A DNA stretch of 64,000 bases from Lentzea tibetensis (GCF_007845675.1 NZ_VOBR01000029.1:62001-126000), one strand, 5' to 3'; positions 25,726 to 34,996 are shown, counted from the stretch's first letter. Notes: generated by a model not told the origin, from the sequence alone. Numbers and translations are program-made.

Positions 25726-26687
25726 CCGGCGATCGCGTGCGGCACGTAGGCCTCCTCGAGCTGCCGCACCTCGTCGTCGGACAGCTCGACGTCCAGCGCG
25801 GCCACCGCGTCGTCCAGGTGGTGCGGCTTGGTGACACCGATGATCGGCGCGGTGATCACGGGGTTGCGCAGCATCCACGCCAGCGCCACCTGAGCCCGTG
25901 GCACGGAGCGGGCTGACGCCACCGCGGCCACCTGCTCGACGATCTCCTTGTCGGACTCCACGTACAGGGTCCGCCCGAACTCGTCGGTCTCCTGGCGGGC
26001 GGTCGTGGCGTCCCAGTCGCGGGTGAGCCTGCCGCGCGCGAGCGGGCTCCACGGGATCACGGCGACGCCCTGGTCCGCGCAGAGCGGCAGCATCTCCCGC
26101 TCCTCCTCGCGGTACATCAGGTTGTAGTGGTTCTGCATGGACACGAACCGCGTCCACCCGTGCGCTTGCTGCGTGTACAACGCCTTCGCGAACTGCCACG
26201 CGTACATCGACGAGGCGCCGATGTAGCGGGCCTTGCCCGCCTTCACCACGTCGTGCAGCGCCTCGAGCGTCTCCTCCAGCGGCACGGTCTTGTCGAGCCG
26301 GTGGATCTGGTAGAGGTCGACGTAGTCGGTGCCCAGCCTGCGCAACGAGTTGTCGATCTCGGTGAAGATCGCCTTGCGGGACAGGCCGCGGCCGTTGGGG
26401 CCCGGACGCATCTCGCCGAACACCTTGGTCGCGATGACGACCTCGTCGCGCTTCGTCAGCTCCTTCAGCGCGCGGCCGGTGACCTCCTCGGACGAGCCGT
26501 CCGAGTACACGTTGGCGGTGTCGAAGAAGTTGACGCCCGCCTCGACCGCCTGCCGGAAGAACGGCAGGGACTCGTCGTAGTCCTTCGACCACGGGTGCCC
26601 GCCGCGGCCGGGCTCGCCGTAGCTCATGCAGCCGAGGCACAGCGCGGACACGTCCAGGCCGGTGGCCCCGAGCTTGCGGTACTTCAC
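25716..26687 (-). CDS. Aldo/keto reductase
   Basis: 323 residues from GTG 26687 with GGAGGG four bases upstream. The (beta/alpha)8 AKR pattern is complete: LGATGLDVSALCLGCMSYGE, FDTANVYSDGSSEEVTGRAL (catalytic Asp and Tyr), VVIATKVFGEM (Lys), YVDLYQIHRLDKTVPLEET (His), PWSPLARGRLTR. It most resembles the AKR-A/YajO group acting on small aldehydes. It is coupled by a 4-bp overlap to the SDR gene upstream, so the two probably act on the same sugar or aldehyde (inference). Confidence 0.92.
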   Translation of the reverse strand: MKYRKLGATGLDVSALCLGCMSYGEPGRGGHPWSKDYDESLPFFRQAVEAGVNFFDTANVYSDGSSEEVTGRALKELTKRDEVVIATKVFGEMRPGPNGRGLSRKAIFTEIDNSLRRLGTDYVDLYQIHRLDKTVPLEETLEALHDVVKAGKARYIGASSMYAWQFAKALYTQQAHGWTRFVSMQNHYNLMYREEEREMLPLCADQGVAVIPWSPLARGRLTRDWDATTARQETDEFGRTLYVESDKEIVEQVAAVASARSVPRAQVALAWMLRNPVITAPIIGVTKPHHLDDAVAALDVELSDDEVRQLEEAYVPHAIAGHS

Positions 26688-27538
26688 GCGTCCCTCCAGG
26701 AGTGCTGGGGTGCGAAGCCGAGCACGCGGCGCGCCTTGTCGATCGACAGCAGCGTCTCGTGCGGCTCGAACGAGCGGGTCAGCGGCACGCCGGGGTACAC
26801 CTTCTCCACCAGCTCGGCGTTCGGCGTCGTCATGCACGTGTCGGCGTTCGCGATGATGAACTCGTCGAAGCCGGTCGCGTCGAGGTCCAGCGCCAGTCGC
26901 ACGGCCTGGGCGCCGTCACGGGCGTCGATGTAGGACCAGAGGTTCCACCTGCGCAGCGACGGGTCGTCGTTGAACGCGGGGAAGCGGGCGTAGTCCGCCA
27001 CCTCCATGACGTTCGAGAAGCGCAGGCCGATGATCTTCATCGACGGCTCCCAGCGGCAGAACTGCTCGGCCATCGTCTCGTCGAGCAGCTTGCCGAGCGA
27101 GTACGCCGTCTCGGGGCGGCCCGCGTACTCCTCGTCCACCGGGATGTACGGCGGGGGAGTGTCGAACGGCAGGCCGAGCACCGTCTCGCTGGACGCCCAC
27201 ACGACGTTGCGGATGCCCGCGTGCCGCGCGGCGGAGAACACGTTGTAGGTGCTGGTGACGTTGTTGGCGAACGTCGCGGCGTTCGGTGCGACGCCGGGGC
27301 CGGGGATCGCCGCCAGGTGCACGACGGCGTCGATCCCGTCGTAGCGCGAGTCGATCGAGGTCAGCGCCTCGACGACCTGGCCGTAGTCGGTGAGGTCGAT
27401 CCTCGTGTGCTCGCACTCCTGGTCACGCGGCGCGACCAGGTCGAGGTTGTGCACTTCCCAGCCGTGCTGGAGCAGATCGGTGACGACCGCGCGGCCGAGC
27501 TTGCCGCTACCCCCGGTCACCGCGACACGTTGACTCAT
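26684..27538 (-). CDS. NAD-dependent epimerase/dehydratase (extended SDR)
   Basis: 284 residues. N-terminal dinucleotide fold VAVTGGSGKLGRAVVTDLL (GGxGxxG), DAVVHLAAIPGPG, catalytic S in VWASSETVLG and YSLGK (Y-x3-K). The family interconverts or oxidises nucleotide-bound or free sugars. FDTPPPYIPVDEEYAGRPETAYSLGK resembles uronate dehydrogenase-like SDRs. Coupled to the AKR gene downstream, divergent to icmF. The substrate is unassigned. Confidence 0.9.
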   Translation of the reverse strand: MSQRVAVTGGSGKLGRAVVTDLLQHGWEVHNLDLVAPRDQECEHTRIDLTDYGQVVEALTSIDSRYDGIDAVVHLAAIPGPGVAPNAATFANNVTSTYNVFSAARHAGIRNVVWASSETVLGLPFDTPPPYIPVDEEYAGRPETAYSLGKLLDETMAEQFCRWEPSMKIIGLRFSNVMEVADYARFPAFNDDPSLRRWNLWSYIDARDGAQAVRLALDLDATGFDEFIIANADTCMTTPNAELVEKVYPGVPLTRSFEPHETLLSIDKARRVLGFAPQHSWRDA

Positions 27539-27614
27539 GGGTCAGATATTGGTCCATCCGAGTGGCCACCGCTAGCACGATTCAGAGACGTGAAACACCA
27601 GTAGTTGCACGACC

Positions 27615-27636
27615 AATAGTAGGACGTCAAACTATT
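27615..27636. promoter_or_regulatory. Inverted repeat before icmF
   Basis: AATAGT and ACTATT flank a 10-base spacer, ending three bases before the icmF ATG. Further upstream ATTGGTC (about 27547) and GACCAAT (27611-27617) form another widely spaced pair. These could be operator half-sites for a TetR/GntR-type regulator in the icmF/SDR divergent region. Weak evidence only. Confidence 0.3.
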
Positions 27637-27639
27637 CTC

Positions 27640-30600
27640 ATGGCCAACACCTTGCACCGTCCGGCGAACCCGGTCTGCTTCGTGACCGCATCGAGCCTGT
27701 TCGACGGGCATGACGCGGCCATCAACATCATGCGGCGAATCTTGCAGTCGCAAGGAGCCGAGGTCATCCACCTCGGGCACAACCGCAGCGTCAAGGAGGT
27801 CGTGGACGCCGCGATCCAGGAGGACGCGCAGGGCATCGCCATCAGCGCCTACCAGGGCGGACACGTCGAGTACTTCTCCTACCTGGTCGAACTCCTCAAC
27901 GAGCGCGGCGCGGGCCACATCAAGGTGTTCGGCGGCGGCGGTGGCGTGATCGTCCCCGAGGAGATCGAGCTGCTGCACGGCCGCGGCGTCACGAAGATCT
28001 TCTCCCCGCACGACGGCCAGACGCTCGGCCTCGCCAAGATGATCAACTCGATGATCGAGAGCTGTGACACCGACCTGAGCGCGCAGGCGCCGCGGAGCTG
28101 GGACGCGCTGCTCACCGGTGCGGACGACGCGCTCGCGCGGGCCATCACGCTGATCGAGGCTGGCAAGGCGCCGAAGATCGAGCACGCCCGCAAGGTCCCG
28201 GTGCTCGGCATCACCGGCACCGGTGGCTCCGGCAAGTCGTCGCTCACCGACGAGCTCGTCCGCCGGTTCCGCCTCGACCAGCAGGACAAGCTGCGCATCG
28301 CGGTGCTGGCCATCGACCCGACCCGGCGCAGGGGCGGCGGCGCGCTGCTCGGTGACCGGATCCGGATGAACTGCCTCGACGGCGACCGCGTCTTCTTCCG
28401 CTCGCTCGCCACCCGCCGCGCCGGCACCGAGATCCCGGACGGCCTCCAGGAGTCCATCGAGGCGTGCAAGGCGTCGGGCGCGGACCTCGTCATCGTCGAG
28501 ACGCCCGGCATCGGCCAGGGCGACGCGGCGATCGTGCCGTTCGTCGACTTCTCGCTGTACGTGATGACGCCGGAGTTCGGCGCCGCGTCGCAGCTGGAGA
28601 AGATCGACATGCTCGACTTCGCCGACGCCGTCGCGATCAACAAGTTCGAGCGCCGCGGCGCCGAGGACGCGCGCCGCGACGTCGGGCGCCAGATGGTCCG
28701 CAACCGCGAGGCGTTCGGAGCCAAGTGGGACGACATGCCGGTGTACGGCACGAGCGCCGCGACGTTCAACGACGACGGCGTGACCGCGCTCTACCAGTTC
28801 CTGCGCGACGGTCTCGTCGAGCACGGCCTGCACGTCACCGAGGGCGCGCTCACCCACGTCGACACCAAGGTCTCCACGTCCGCGTCGACGGTCGTGCCGC
28901 CGCAGCGCGCCCGCTACCTCAGCGACATCGCGGACACCGTGCGCGGCTACCACCGCAAGACCGACGAGCAGGTGGTCGCGGTCCAGCGGCACACCGGCCT
29001 CGACGTCGCGCGGCAGGCGCTGGAGAGCGCCGAGAAGTCCACCGAGGACATCGCGGGTCTCGTCGACGCCGCGCAGCGCAAGATCGACCACGACACCGAG
29101 GACGCGCTCACGCGGTGGGCGGAGACCAAGGAGCAGTACGAGGGCGACGAGCTCGTGTTCCGCGTGCGGGACAAGGAGATCCACACCAAGCTCACCCGCG
29201 AGACCCTGTCCGGCAACAAGGTCCGCCGGGTCAGCCTGCCCCGCTACGACGACAAGGGCTCGCTGCTGCGCTTCCTGCGCAAGGAGAACCTGCCCGGCTT
29301 CTTCCCGTTCACCGCGGGCGTCTTCCCGTTCAAGCGGGAGGGCGAGGACCCGGCCCGCATGTTCGCCGGCGAGGGCGACGCGTTCCGCACCAACAAGCGC
29401 TTCAAGTACCTCTCGCAGGGCTCGCCCGCGACCCGGCTGTCGACCGCGTTCGACTCGGTGACGCTGTACGGCCGCGACCCCGACACCCCGCCGGACGTCT
29501 ACGGCAAGATCGGCACCTCCGGTGTCTCGATCGCCTCGCTGGACGACATGAAGGCGCTCTACGACGGCTTCGACCTCGTCGCGCCCACCACGTCCGTCTC
29601 GATGACGATCAACGGCCCGGCGCCGACGATCCTCGCCTACTTCCTCAACACGGTCATCGACCAGCAGGTCGACAAGTTCCGCGCCGAGCACGACCGCGAG
29701 CCGAACTTCGAAGAGTCGCAGCAGCTGCGCGCCTACGCGCTGGCGAACGTGCGCGGCACGGTCCAGGCCGACATCCTCAAGGAGGACCAGGGCCAGAACA
29801 CCTGCATCTTCTCCACCGAGTTCTCGCTGCGGATGATGGCCGACATCCAGGAGTGGTTCATCGGGCAGCAGGTCCGCAACTTCTACTCGGTGTCGATCTC
29901 GGGCTACCACATCGCCGAGGCCGGGGCGAACCCCATCAGCCAGCTCGCCTTCACGCTCGCCAACGGCTTCACCTACGTCGAGTCGTACCTCGCGCGCGGC
30001 ATGAACATCGACGACTTCGCACCGAACCTGTCGTTCTTCTTCTCCAACGGCATGGACGCCGAGTACAGCGTCATCGGCCGCGTCGCCCGGCGGATCTGGG
30101 CGGTCGCCATGCGCGACCGCTACGGCGCCGCGGAGCGGTCGCAGAAGTTCAAGTACCACGTGCAGACCTCGGGTCGTTCGCTGCACGCGCAGGAGATGAA
30201 CTTCAACGACATCCGCACCACGCTCCAGGCGTTGTGCGCGCTGTACGACAACTGCAACTCCTTGCACACCAACGCCTACGACGAGGCGATCACCACGCCG
30301 ACCGAGTCGAGCGTGCGGCGTGCGATGGCCATCCAGATGATCATCAACAAGGAGTGGGGCCTGTCGGCGAACGAGAACCCGCTGCAGGGTTCGTTCGTCA
30401 TCGACGAGCTGACCGACCTCGTGGAGGAGGCCGTGCTCGCCGAGTTCGACCGGATCTCCGAGCGCGGCGGTGTGCTCGGCGCGATGGAGACGGGCTACCA
30501 GCGCGGCCGCATCCAGGACGAGTCGATGCTCTACGAGCAGCGCAAGCACGACGGCTCGCTGCCGCTGGTGGGCGTCAACACGTTCCTCGCGCCGCACGGC

Positions 30601-30852
30601 GACGAGGAGCACGTGACCATCGAGCTCGCGCGGGCGACCGAGGACGAGAAGCGCTCCCAGGTCGACCGCACGCGTGCGTTCCAGGACGCGCACCGGCCGG
30701 ACGCGGACAAGGCGCTGACGGCGCTGCGCGACGCGGCGCAGTCCGGTGAGAACGTGTTCGCGGTGCTGATGGACGCGGCGCGCGTGTGCACTCTCGGCCA
30801 GATCACCGAGGCGTTCTTCGAAGTCGGCGGCCAGTACCGCCGCAACATCTAG
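27640..30852 (+). CDS. icmF: Fused isobutyryl-CoA mutase
   Basis: 1070 residues from ATG 27640. Order: B12-binding domain first (SLFDGHDAA, axial-ligand H24), then a MeaB-like G-protein chaperone (P-loop GTGGSGKS at 193-200; VIVETPGIGQGDAAIV), then the acyl-CoA mutase barrel (VYGKIGTSGVSIASLDDMKALYDGF, SVSISGYHIAEAGANPISQL, SLHTNAYDEAITTPTE). This is the IcmF layout; it interconverts isobutyryl-CoA and n-butyryl-CoA (some also pivalyl/isovaleryl-CoA) with adenosylcobalamin and GTP. It links valine breakdown to fatty-acid or polyketide precursors. It stands alone, with a 14-bp hairpin after it. An in-frame upstream GTG at 27562 is less likely. Confidence 0.97.
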   Translation: MANTLHRPANPVCFVTASSLFDGHDAAINIMRRILQSQGAEVIHLGHNRSVKEVVDAAIQEDAQGIAISAYQGGHVEYFSYLVELLNERGAGHIKVFGGGGGVIVPEEIELLHGRGVTKIFSPHDGQTLGLAKMINSMIESCDTDLSAQAPRSWDALLTGADDALARAITLIEAGKAPKIEHARKVPVLGITGTGGSGKSSLTDELVRRFRLDQQDKLRIAVLAIDPTRRRGGGALLGDRIRMNCLDGDRVFFRSLATRRAGTEIPDGLQESIEACKASGADLVIVETPGIGQGDAAIVPFVDFSLYVMTPEFGAASQLEKIDMLDFADAVAINKFERRGAEDARRDVGRQMVRNREAFGAKWDDMPVYGTSAATFNDDGVTALYQFLRDGLVEHGLHVTEGALTHVDTKVSTSASTVVPPQRARYLSDIADTVRGYHRKTDEQVVAVQRHTGLDVARQALESAEKSTEDIAGLVDAAQRKIDHDTEDALTRWAETKEQYEGDELVFRVRDKEIHTKLTRETLSGNKVRRVSLPRYDDKGSLLRFLRKENLPGFFPFTAGVFPFKREGEDPARMFAGEGDAFRTNKRFKYLSQGSPATRLSTAFDSVTLYGRDPDTPPDVYGKIGTSGVSIASLDDMKALYDGFDLVAPTTSVSMTINGPAPTILAYFLNTVIDQQVDKFRAEHDREPNFEESQQLRAYALANVRGTVQADILKEDQGQNTCIFSTEFSLRMMADIQEWFIGQQVRNFYSVSISGYHIAEAGANPISQLAFTLANGFTYVESYLARGMNIDDFAPNLSFFFSNGMDAEYSVIGRVARRIWAVAMRDRYGAAERSQKFKYHVQTSGRSLHAQEMNFNDIRTTLQALCALYDNCNSLHTNAYDEAITTPTESSVRRAMAIQMIINKEWGLSANENPLQGSFVIDELTDLVEEAVLAEFDRISERGGVLGAMETGYQRGRIQDESMLYEQRKHDGSLPLVGVNTFLAPHGDEEHVTIELARATEDEKRSQVDRTRAFQDAHRPDADKALTALRDAAQSGENVFAVLMDAARVCTLGQITEAFFEVGGQYRRNI

Positions 30853-30910
30853 CCCCGAGCACCGAAGAGCTAGGCCGTCCGGGTTCTTTCTCGGCCGATC
30901 TATTCGCACT

Positions 30911-30946
30911 TGCCCGTCTGCTCCCGATAAACGGAGCAGACGGGCA
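30911..30946. terminator. Perfect hairpin after icmF
   Basis: TGCCCGTCTGCTCC pairs exactly with GGAGCAGACGGGCA over an 8-base AT-rich loop (CGATAAAC). It lies 59 bp after the icmF stop and directly before the GTG of the next gene, so it can end the icmF transcript or act in the leader of the next gene. Confidence 0.7.
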
Positions 30947-30947
30947 G

Positions 30948-32189
30948 GTGAGTGCGGTGGAGTTCAACGGTATCGATGCGGGCACCGGCGGTTACCTGTT
31001 CCCGGCCCAGTCCCCGGCGGACATCGCGAGAACGGCGCGGCGGTCGGTGTTGCCGCGCGAGCTGGCGGCGTGGACGGCGTCGTTCGTCCGCGATCTCGAC
31101 GACCTGGCGCAGACCGGCTGGGGCCTGGTCGTCCCGGACGGGCTGGACGCGGCGATCATCGACGCGCTGTGCCCGCTGCTCGACCTGCGCGCGGGCCAGG
31201 CGGGCGCGCACTACCGGGAGCTGGTCGTCCGCCCCGGCGAGGACAAGAGCACCTTCCTGCGCCGCAACGGGATGGGGCCCGGCCCGGCCGATCCCCGCCG
31301 CGTGCCGTACTACCTCCTGATCGTCGGCCCGCCCGCGCTCGTCCCGTACTCGTTCCAGTACCTGCTGGACGTCCAGTACGCCGTCGGCCGGGTCGACTTC
31401 GACACCGTCGCCGAGTACGCGGCCTACGCCCGGCACGTCGTCGCGGCCGAGGAACGGGGCGTCGCAACGGTTCCCGCGCACCTGTTCGCCACCAGCAACC
31501 CCGACGACGAGCCGACTGGGCTCAGTGCGCGGAAGCTCGCCGAGCCGCTCGCCCGCGAGCTGACCGCGTTCGGCGCCGCGGTCACCAAGGACGTCGGCGC
31601 ACCGGCCACGAAACAACGGCTGCGCGACCTGCTGGCCGGCGGGCCCGGGATCCTCTTCACCGCGACCCACGGACTCGGCAGCCGCGACGGCGACGCGCGC
31701 GACGTCCAGGGCGCGCTGGTGTGCCAGGACTGGCCCGGACCTCTTGCCGCGCAACCGATCGAGCAGCGCCACTACCTCTGCGCCGCCGACGTCGTCGCGC
31801 CGGTCGTGCCGCGCGTCGTGTTCTCCTTCGCCTGCTACAGCGGAGGATTCGCCGCGCACGTGTCGCGGCTGCCGCAGCGGCTGCTCGTGCACGGGGCGCT
31901 CGCGTTCGTCGGTCACGTCGACCGCGCGTGGGGCTACTCGTTCCTGTGGGACGGGGCGGACGAGCACATCACCGCGATGGTGAGCGCGGTGTTGTCGCTC
32001 CACGAAGGACATCGGCTCGGCACCGCGATGGAAGCGGTGAACTGCCGCTGGTCGGAGATCGCGGCCGAGCTGACGACGCGGCTGGACCAGCTGGGCGCCG
32101 ACGACCGGCGACTCGCCTGGCTCTGGACCGCGTGCAACGACGCGCGCAACTACGTGGTGGTCGGTGATCCCGCCGTGCGCGCGTGCTGA
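30948..32189 (+). CDS. Caspase-fold (C14/C25/CHAT-like) cysteine protease-like protein
   Basis: 413 residues from GTG 30948. The catalytic dyad is visible: H241 in ILFTATHGLGS after a hydrophobic strand, and C296 in VVFSFACYSGGFAA after the next strand, the spacing typical of caspase-fold peptidases (clan CD). The following VGHVDRAWGYSF block occurs in C25-like bacterial relatives. There is no signal peptide, so it acts in the cytosol. It has no attached effector or sensor domain. The alpha/beta hydrolase gene follows after 13 bp, suggesting a two-gene unit. The real target and trigger are unknown. Confidence 0.8.
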   Translation: MSAVEFNGIDAGTGGYLFPAQSPADIARTARRSVLPRELAAWTASFVRDLDDLAQTGWGLVVPDGLDAAIIDALCPLLDLRAGQAGAHYRELVVRPGEDKSTFLRRNGMGPGPADPRRVPYYLLIVGPPALVPYSFQYLLDVQYAVGRVDFDTVAEYAAYARHVVAAEERGVATVPAHLFATSNPDDEPTGLSARKLAEPLARELTAFGAAVTKDVGAPATKQRLRDLLAGGPGILFTATHGLGSRDGDARDVQGALVCQDWPGPLAAQPIEQRHYLCAADVVAPVVPRVVFSFACYSGGFAAHVSRLPQRLLVHGALAFVGHVDRAWGYSFLWDGADEHITAMVSAVLSLHEGHRLGTAMEAVNCRWSEIAAELTTRLDQLGADDRRLAWLWTACNDARNYVVVGDPAVRAC

Positions 32190-32202
32190 ACGGAGGTTGG
32201 AG

Positions 32203-33387
32203 ATGTCCAAGGAGAAGGTGCCCGGCCACGACGTGCACTACCACCTGCTGAGCTACGACGAGAACGGCACCGAGCGCGGCGGTGACAGCAGAGGAGTGCT
32301 GGCGCTCGCCGCGTCCGAGCAGCCGACCGACGTGTTCGTCTTCAGCCACGGGTGGAACGGCGACATCCCCGCCGCGCGCGAGCAGTACGGCAGGTGGATC
32401 GCGACCATGGCGGACTGCGTGGAGGAACGGCGACGTGTGCGCGCGTTGCCCGGCGGCTTCCGGTCGCTGCTCGTCGGGTTGCACTGGCCCAGCAAGGCGT
32501 GGGGCAACGAGGACGCCGACGCGTCCGTGTTCGGCGACAGTCCCGAGGCGTGGCGGGCGATCGGGACCATCGTCCACTCCGCACTCGACGAGCTCGCGCC
32601 CGCCACGCTGCCGCCCGACGTGCGGCTGGCGCTGGAGGAGCTGGACCGGCTCGTCGCCGACGACTCGGCCGAGGGCGACCGGGAACCGTTCGACGCCGAG
32701 CGGCTGTACCAGGGCGGCAGGCTCGACGACGACCTGCGCCAGGCAGGACTCTTCACGCCGCTTCGCGTGTTGACGTTCTGGAAGATGAAGAAGCGCGCGC
32801 GGACGTTCGGCGAAACCGGTGCGGCGGCGTTCGTGCGGGACCTCCAGCGCAGCGTGCCGGGCGCGCGGATCCACCTGATGGGGCACAGCTTCGGCGCCAT
32901 CGTCGCCTCGGCCGCCGCCGCGGGGGCGACACGTCCGGTCGCGTCGCTGTCGTTGATCCAGGGCGCGATGTCGCTGTGGTCGTTCTGCTCGGCCATCCCG
33001 GCGAAACCGGGCACGGCGGGGCTCTTCCGGCCGGTGCTGGCGAACCGGAAGGTCACCGGGCCGATCGTGGTGAGCACGTCCGTGCACGACCGCGCGGTCG
33101 GGACGTTCTACCCGCTGGCCGCCTGGTCCGGCCGCCAGCTCGACTACGACCCGGACGGCCCGCCCAGGTACGGCGGCATCGGCGTGCACGGCGTGCACGG
33201 GCCGGACGTCGGAGCGGTGCACCACGGCGACGTCCGGCAGGTGCACGACCTGGCACCGGGGCGGGTGCACAACGTCGACGCGCGATCCGTTGTCTCCACG
33301 AGCGATGGAATCGCCGGGGCGCACAACGACATCTGTCACGCTGAGCTGGGACGTCTCGTCTGGCGGGCGGTGACATCGGGTCGCTGA
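32203..33387 (+). CDS. Alpha/beta hydrolase (lipase-like), caspase partner
   Basis: 394 residues from ATG 32203 with GGAGG upstream. The nucleophile elbow is GHSFG (S229), preceded by DVFVFSHGWNGD (oxyanion strand/His-Gly), with likely acid in VSTSVHDRAVG and base His in GAHNDICHAELG. The region 325-370 is unusually His- and Gly-rich (GVHGVHG, GAVHHGD). There is no signal peptide. It probably hydrolyses a lipid or ester; the enzyme class is clear but the substrate is not. Co-transcribed with the caspase-fold gene. Confidence 0.85.
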   Translation: MSKEKVPGHDVHYHLLSYDENGTERGGDSRGVLALAASEQPTDVFVFSHGWNGDIPAAREQYGRWIATMADCVEERRRVRALPGGFRSLLVGLHWPSKAWGNEDADASVFGDSPEAWRAIGTIVHSALDELAPATLPPDVRLALEELDRLVADDSAEGDREPFDAERLYQGGRLDDDLRQAGLFTPLRVLTFWKMKKRARTFGETGAAAFVRDLQRSVPGARIHLMGHSFGAIVASAAAAGATRPVASLSLIQGAMSLWSFCSAIPAKPGTAGLFRPVLANRKVTGPIVVSTSVHDRAVGTFYPLAAWSGRQLDYDPDGPPRYGGIGVHGVHGPDVGAVHHGDVRQVHDLAPGRVHNVDARSVVSTSDGIAGAHNDICHAELGRLVWRAVTSGR

Positions 33388-33412
33388 GGCCGAAATGTCC
33401 GCTTTTCACGTG

Positions 33413-33462
33413 AGTCATTTGGATGACTGGAGTTGACTGACCCGATGACTTGCTCCTAACCT
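33413..33462 (+). promoter_or_regulatory. Palindrome and promoter of the DUF1080 gene
   Basis: AGTCAT-TTGG-ATGACT (33413-33428) is a perfect 6-bp inverted repeat. Just after it a -35-like TTGACT (33433-33438) and a -10-like TAACCT (33457-33462) are spaced 18 bp apart, 46 bp before the gene. The palindrome is placed like an operator or activator site. Confidence 0.5.
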
Positions 33463-33507
33463 GAGTCCACCGTCGCTGAGGTAAATCCTTCAGTCGAGGA
33501 CGGTAAA

Positions 33508-34212
33508 ATGATTCGTCGTCCATTGTGGATACTGGCGGTCGGATTCGCGTTGCTCGTCGGCATGATGGGAGCGCCATCGGCCGGAGCCGCGGAACCGAAC
33601 CTCGTTCCCATTTTCGACGGCAAGACACTCGACGGCTGGACCGCGCACGCCAAGGACGCTTTCGTGGTCAAGGGCGGCGCCATCCACAGCCAAAAGGACG
33701 CGTCGAGGGGGTGGCTGTACTACAACAAGCAGTCGTACGGCAGCTTCCGCTGGATCTTCCACGTTCGCCAGGTGTCGGGCAACCACAAGCCGACCGTGCT
33801 GATCTGGGGAAAGATCCAGACGCCCGCCCTCAACGGGCTCGGCGCGATCCAGTTCCAGCCGCCCAACGGCGGCGCGTGGGACTACCGGCCGGGGCACAAC
33901 AACGGCGGCAAGGGCCTGTTCACGAAGTACCCGCACCCGAACTGGGACGTCAAGAAGTGGGCGCAGTGCGAACTGCTCGCCAACCAGACCACCGGAATCG
34001 CGCGGATGGCCTGCTGTCCGATCCCGGAGGGACAGACCAAGTGCAAGGGCATCGAGGTCCTGAAATTCGAGGACAAGAAGGAGCCCGCGGGACGGGTGGC
34101 GCCTGTCGCCATTCAGATCCACAACAAGGGCATCGAGGACGAGTACAAGAACCTGCTCGTTGAATCTCCCGTTGCCGAACCGGACAAGCTCATCACGACC
34201 ACGTACAAGTAA
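33508..34212 (+). CDS. Secreted 3-keto-disaccharide hydrolase domain (DUF1080) protein
   Basis: 234 residues from ATG 33508 with GAGGACGG upstream. A Sec signal peptide (PLWILAVGFALLVGMMGAPSAGA) precedes a single DUF1080/LamG-like beta-sandwich: NLVPIFDGKTLDGWTAH, GGAIHSQKDASRGWLYYNKQ, APVAIQIHNKGIEDEYKN. Members bind or cleave 3-keto-glycosides. Two adjacent Cys (MACC) and a later Cys are likely oxidised outside the cell. No sugar oxidase is nearby. A bipartite hairpin follows. Confidence 0.85.
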   Translation: MIRRPLWILAVGFALLVGMMGAPSAGAAEPNLVPIFDGKTLDGWTAHAKDAFVVKGGAIHSQKDASRGWLYYNKQSYGSFRWIFHVRQVSGNHKPTVLIWGKIQTPALNGLGAIQFQPPNGGAWDYRPGHNNGGKGLFTKYPHPNWDVKKWAQCELLANQTTGIARMACCPIPEGQTKCKGIEVLKFEDKKEPAGRVAPVAIQIHNKGIEDEYKNLLVESPVAEPDKLITTTYK

Positions 34213-34236
34213 TCCCTGACACCTCCACCCGCTGGC

Positions 34237-34285
34237 CGCGTCCGGTCACGCCGCGCATCACCCCCGCGCGGCGCGGCCGGACGCG
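34237..34285. terminator. Bidirectional hairpin between DUF1080 and Acg-like genes
   Basis: Outer arms CGCGTCCGG/CCGGACGCG and inner arms GCCGCGC/GCGCGGC are all perfect, with a C-rich loop. It sits between two convergent genes, 24 bp after the plus-strand stop and 14 bp after the minus-strand stop, so it can terminate both. Confidence 0.7.
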
Positions 34286-34299
34286 TTCCGGTGTCCCGG

Positions 34300-34959
34300 T
34301 CACGTGCCCGAGCGCAGCACCGTCTGCGGCACGAGCGTGCTGCCGAGGCTGGGGCGCAGGTCCGCGCGCAGCGCGGACAGGCACACCTGGTGCGACACGG
34401 GCCGCAGCGAGATGCCGACCGTCGCGGCGGTGAGCACCACTCGCTGCACGGCCTGCCCAGCCCGCAGTTCGGCGGCGTCGCCGTCGGAGAAGGAACACAC
34501 CACCACGTCCGACTGCCCGGACCCGTTCCGCGCCATCACGTGCAGCCACGCTCGTTCCACCTCGGCCGCCCGCGCGAGCAGCCCCCGGTGCACGTCGACA
34601 GCGGGCACCGCGGACCACGACCGGCGGTGCGTGCGCAGTGCGTGCAGCAGTGCCAGCACCTCGGCGCTCGGCTCCTGGTAGCCGCCCAGCCGCACGACGG
34701 CCGCCGCGTTGCCTGCGCTGGGGCCGGGCAGCAGCGTCACCAGCGGGCGGACGCCGTGACCCTGCAACGCCAGCCGCACGTTCAGCAGCGCGGCACCGCA
34801 GGCCAGCCTGCTGTCCCTGCCGTGCGGGGAGGTCGTGTGCAGTTCGATCCGATCGGGCAGGACGACGAAGTGGCACCGCGGATCGGGGGAGGCGAGCGAG
34901 AGCACGCCGCGGACGTCCTCACCGGCCAGGCCGAGTGCGGGAGTCGCCGCCGTAGTCAT
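34300..34959 (-). CDS. Acg-like nitroreductase-family protein (DosR-regulon type)
   Basis: 219 residues from ATG 34959. The pattern ACGAALLNVRLALQGHGVRPLVTLLP, LHALRTHRRSWS and LRAGQAVQRVVLTAATVGISLRPVSHQV matches the mycobacterial Acg (Rv2032) family. These are nitroreductase-like proteins that cover FMN with a lid and lack turnover with NAD(P)H; they may store flavin. This one is shorter than Rv2032 (about 330 residues), consistent with one half of the duplicated fold. A DevR-type box lies 37 bp upstream, and the sensor kinase gene is divergent. Confidence 0.85.
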   Translation of the reverse strand: MTTAATPALGLAGEDVRGVLSLASPDPRCHFVVLPDRIELHTTSPHGRDSRLACGAALLNVRLALQGHGVRPLVTLLPGPSAGNAAAVVRLGGYQEPSAEVLALLHALRTHRRSWSAVPAVDVHRGLLARAAEVERAWLHVMARNGSGQSDVVVCSFSDGDAAELRAGQAVQRVVLTAATVGISLRPVSHQVCLSALRADLRPSLGSTLVPQTVLRSGT

Positions 34960-34996
34960 GGTGTCCACTGTCCGATCGGGAGGCTGGCGGGCGGAA

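Noticed and set aside
27535-30909. Open reading frame of more than 1100 codons on the minus strand opposite icmF
   Set aside because: Its product is a low-complexity Arg/Val/Leu/Asp sequence typical of the antisense frame of a high-GC gene; the plus strand is an unmistakable IcmF.
30786-30947. N-terminal extension of the caspase-fold protein
   Set aside because: It runs antiparallel to or over the icmF end and a perfect hairpin, with no conserved sequence; GTG 30948 is preferred.
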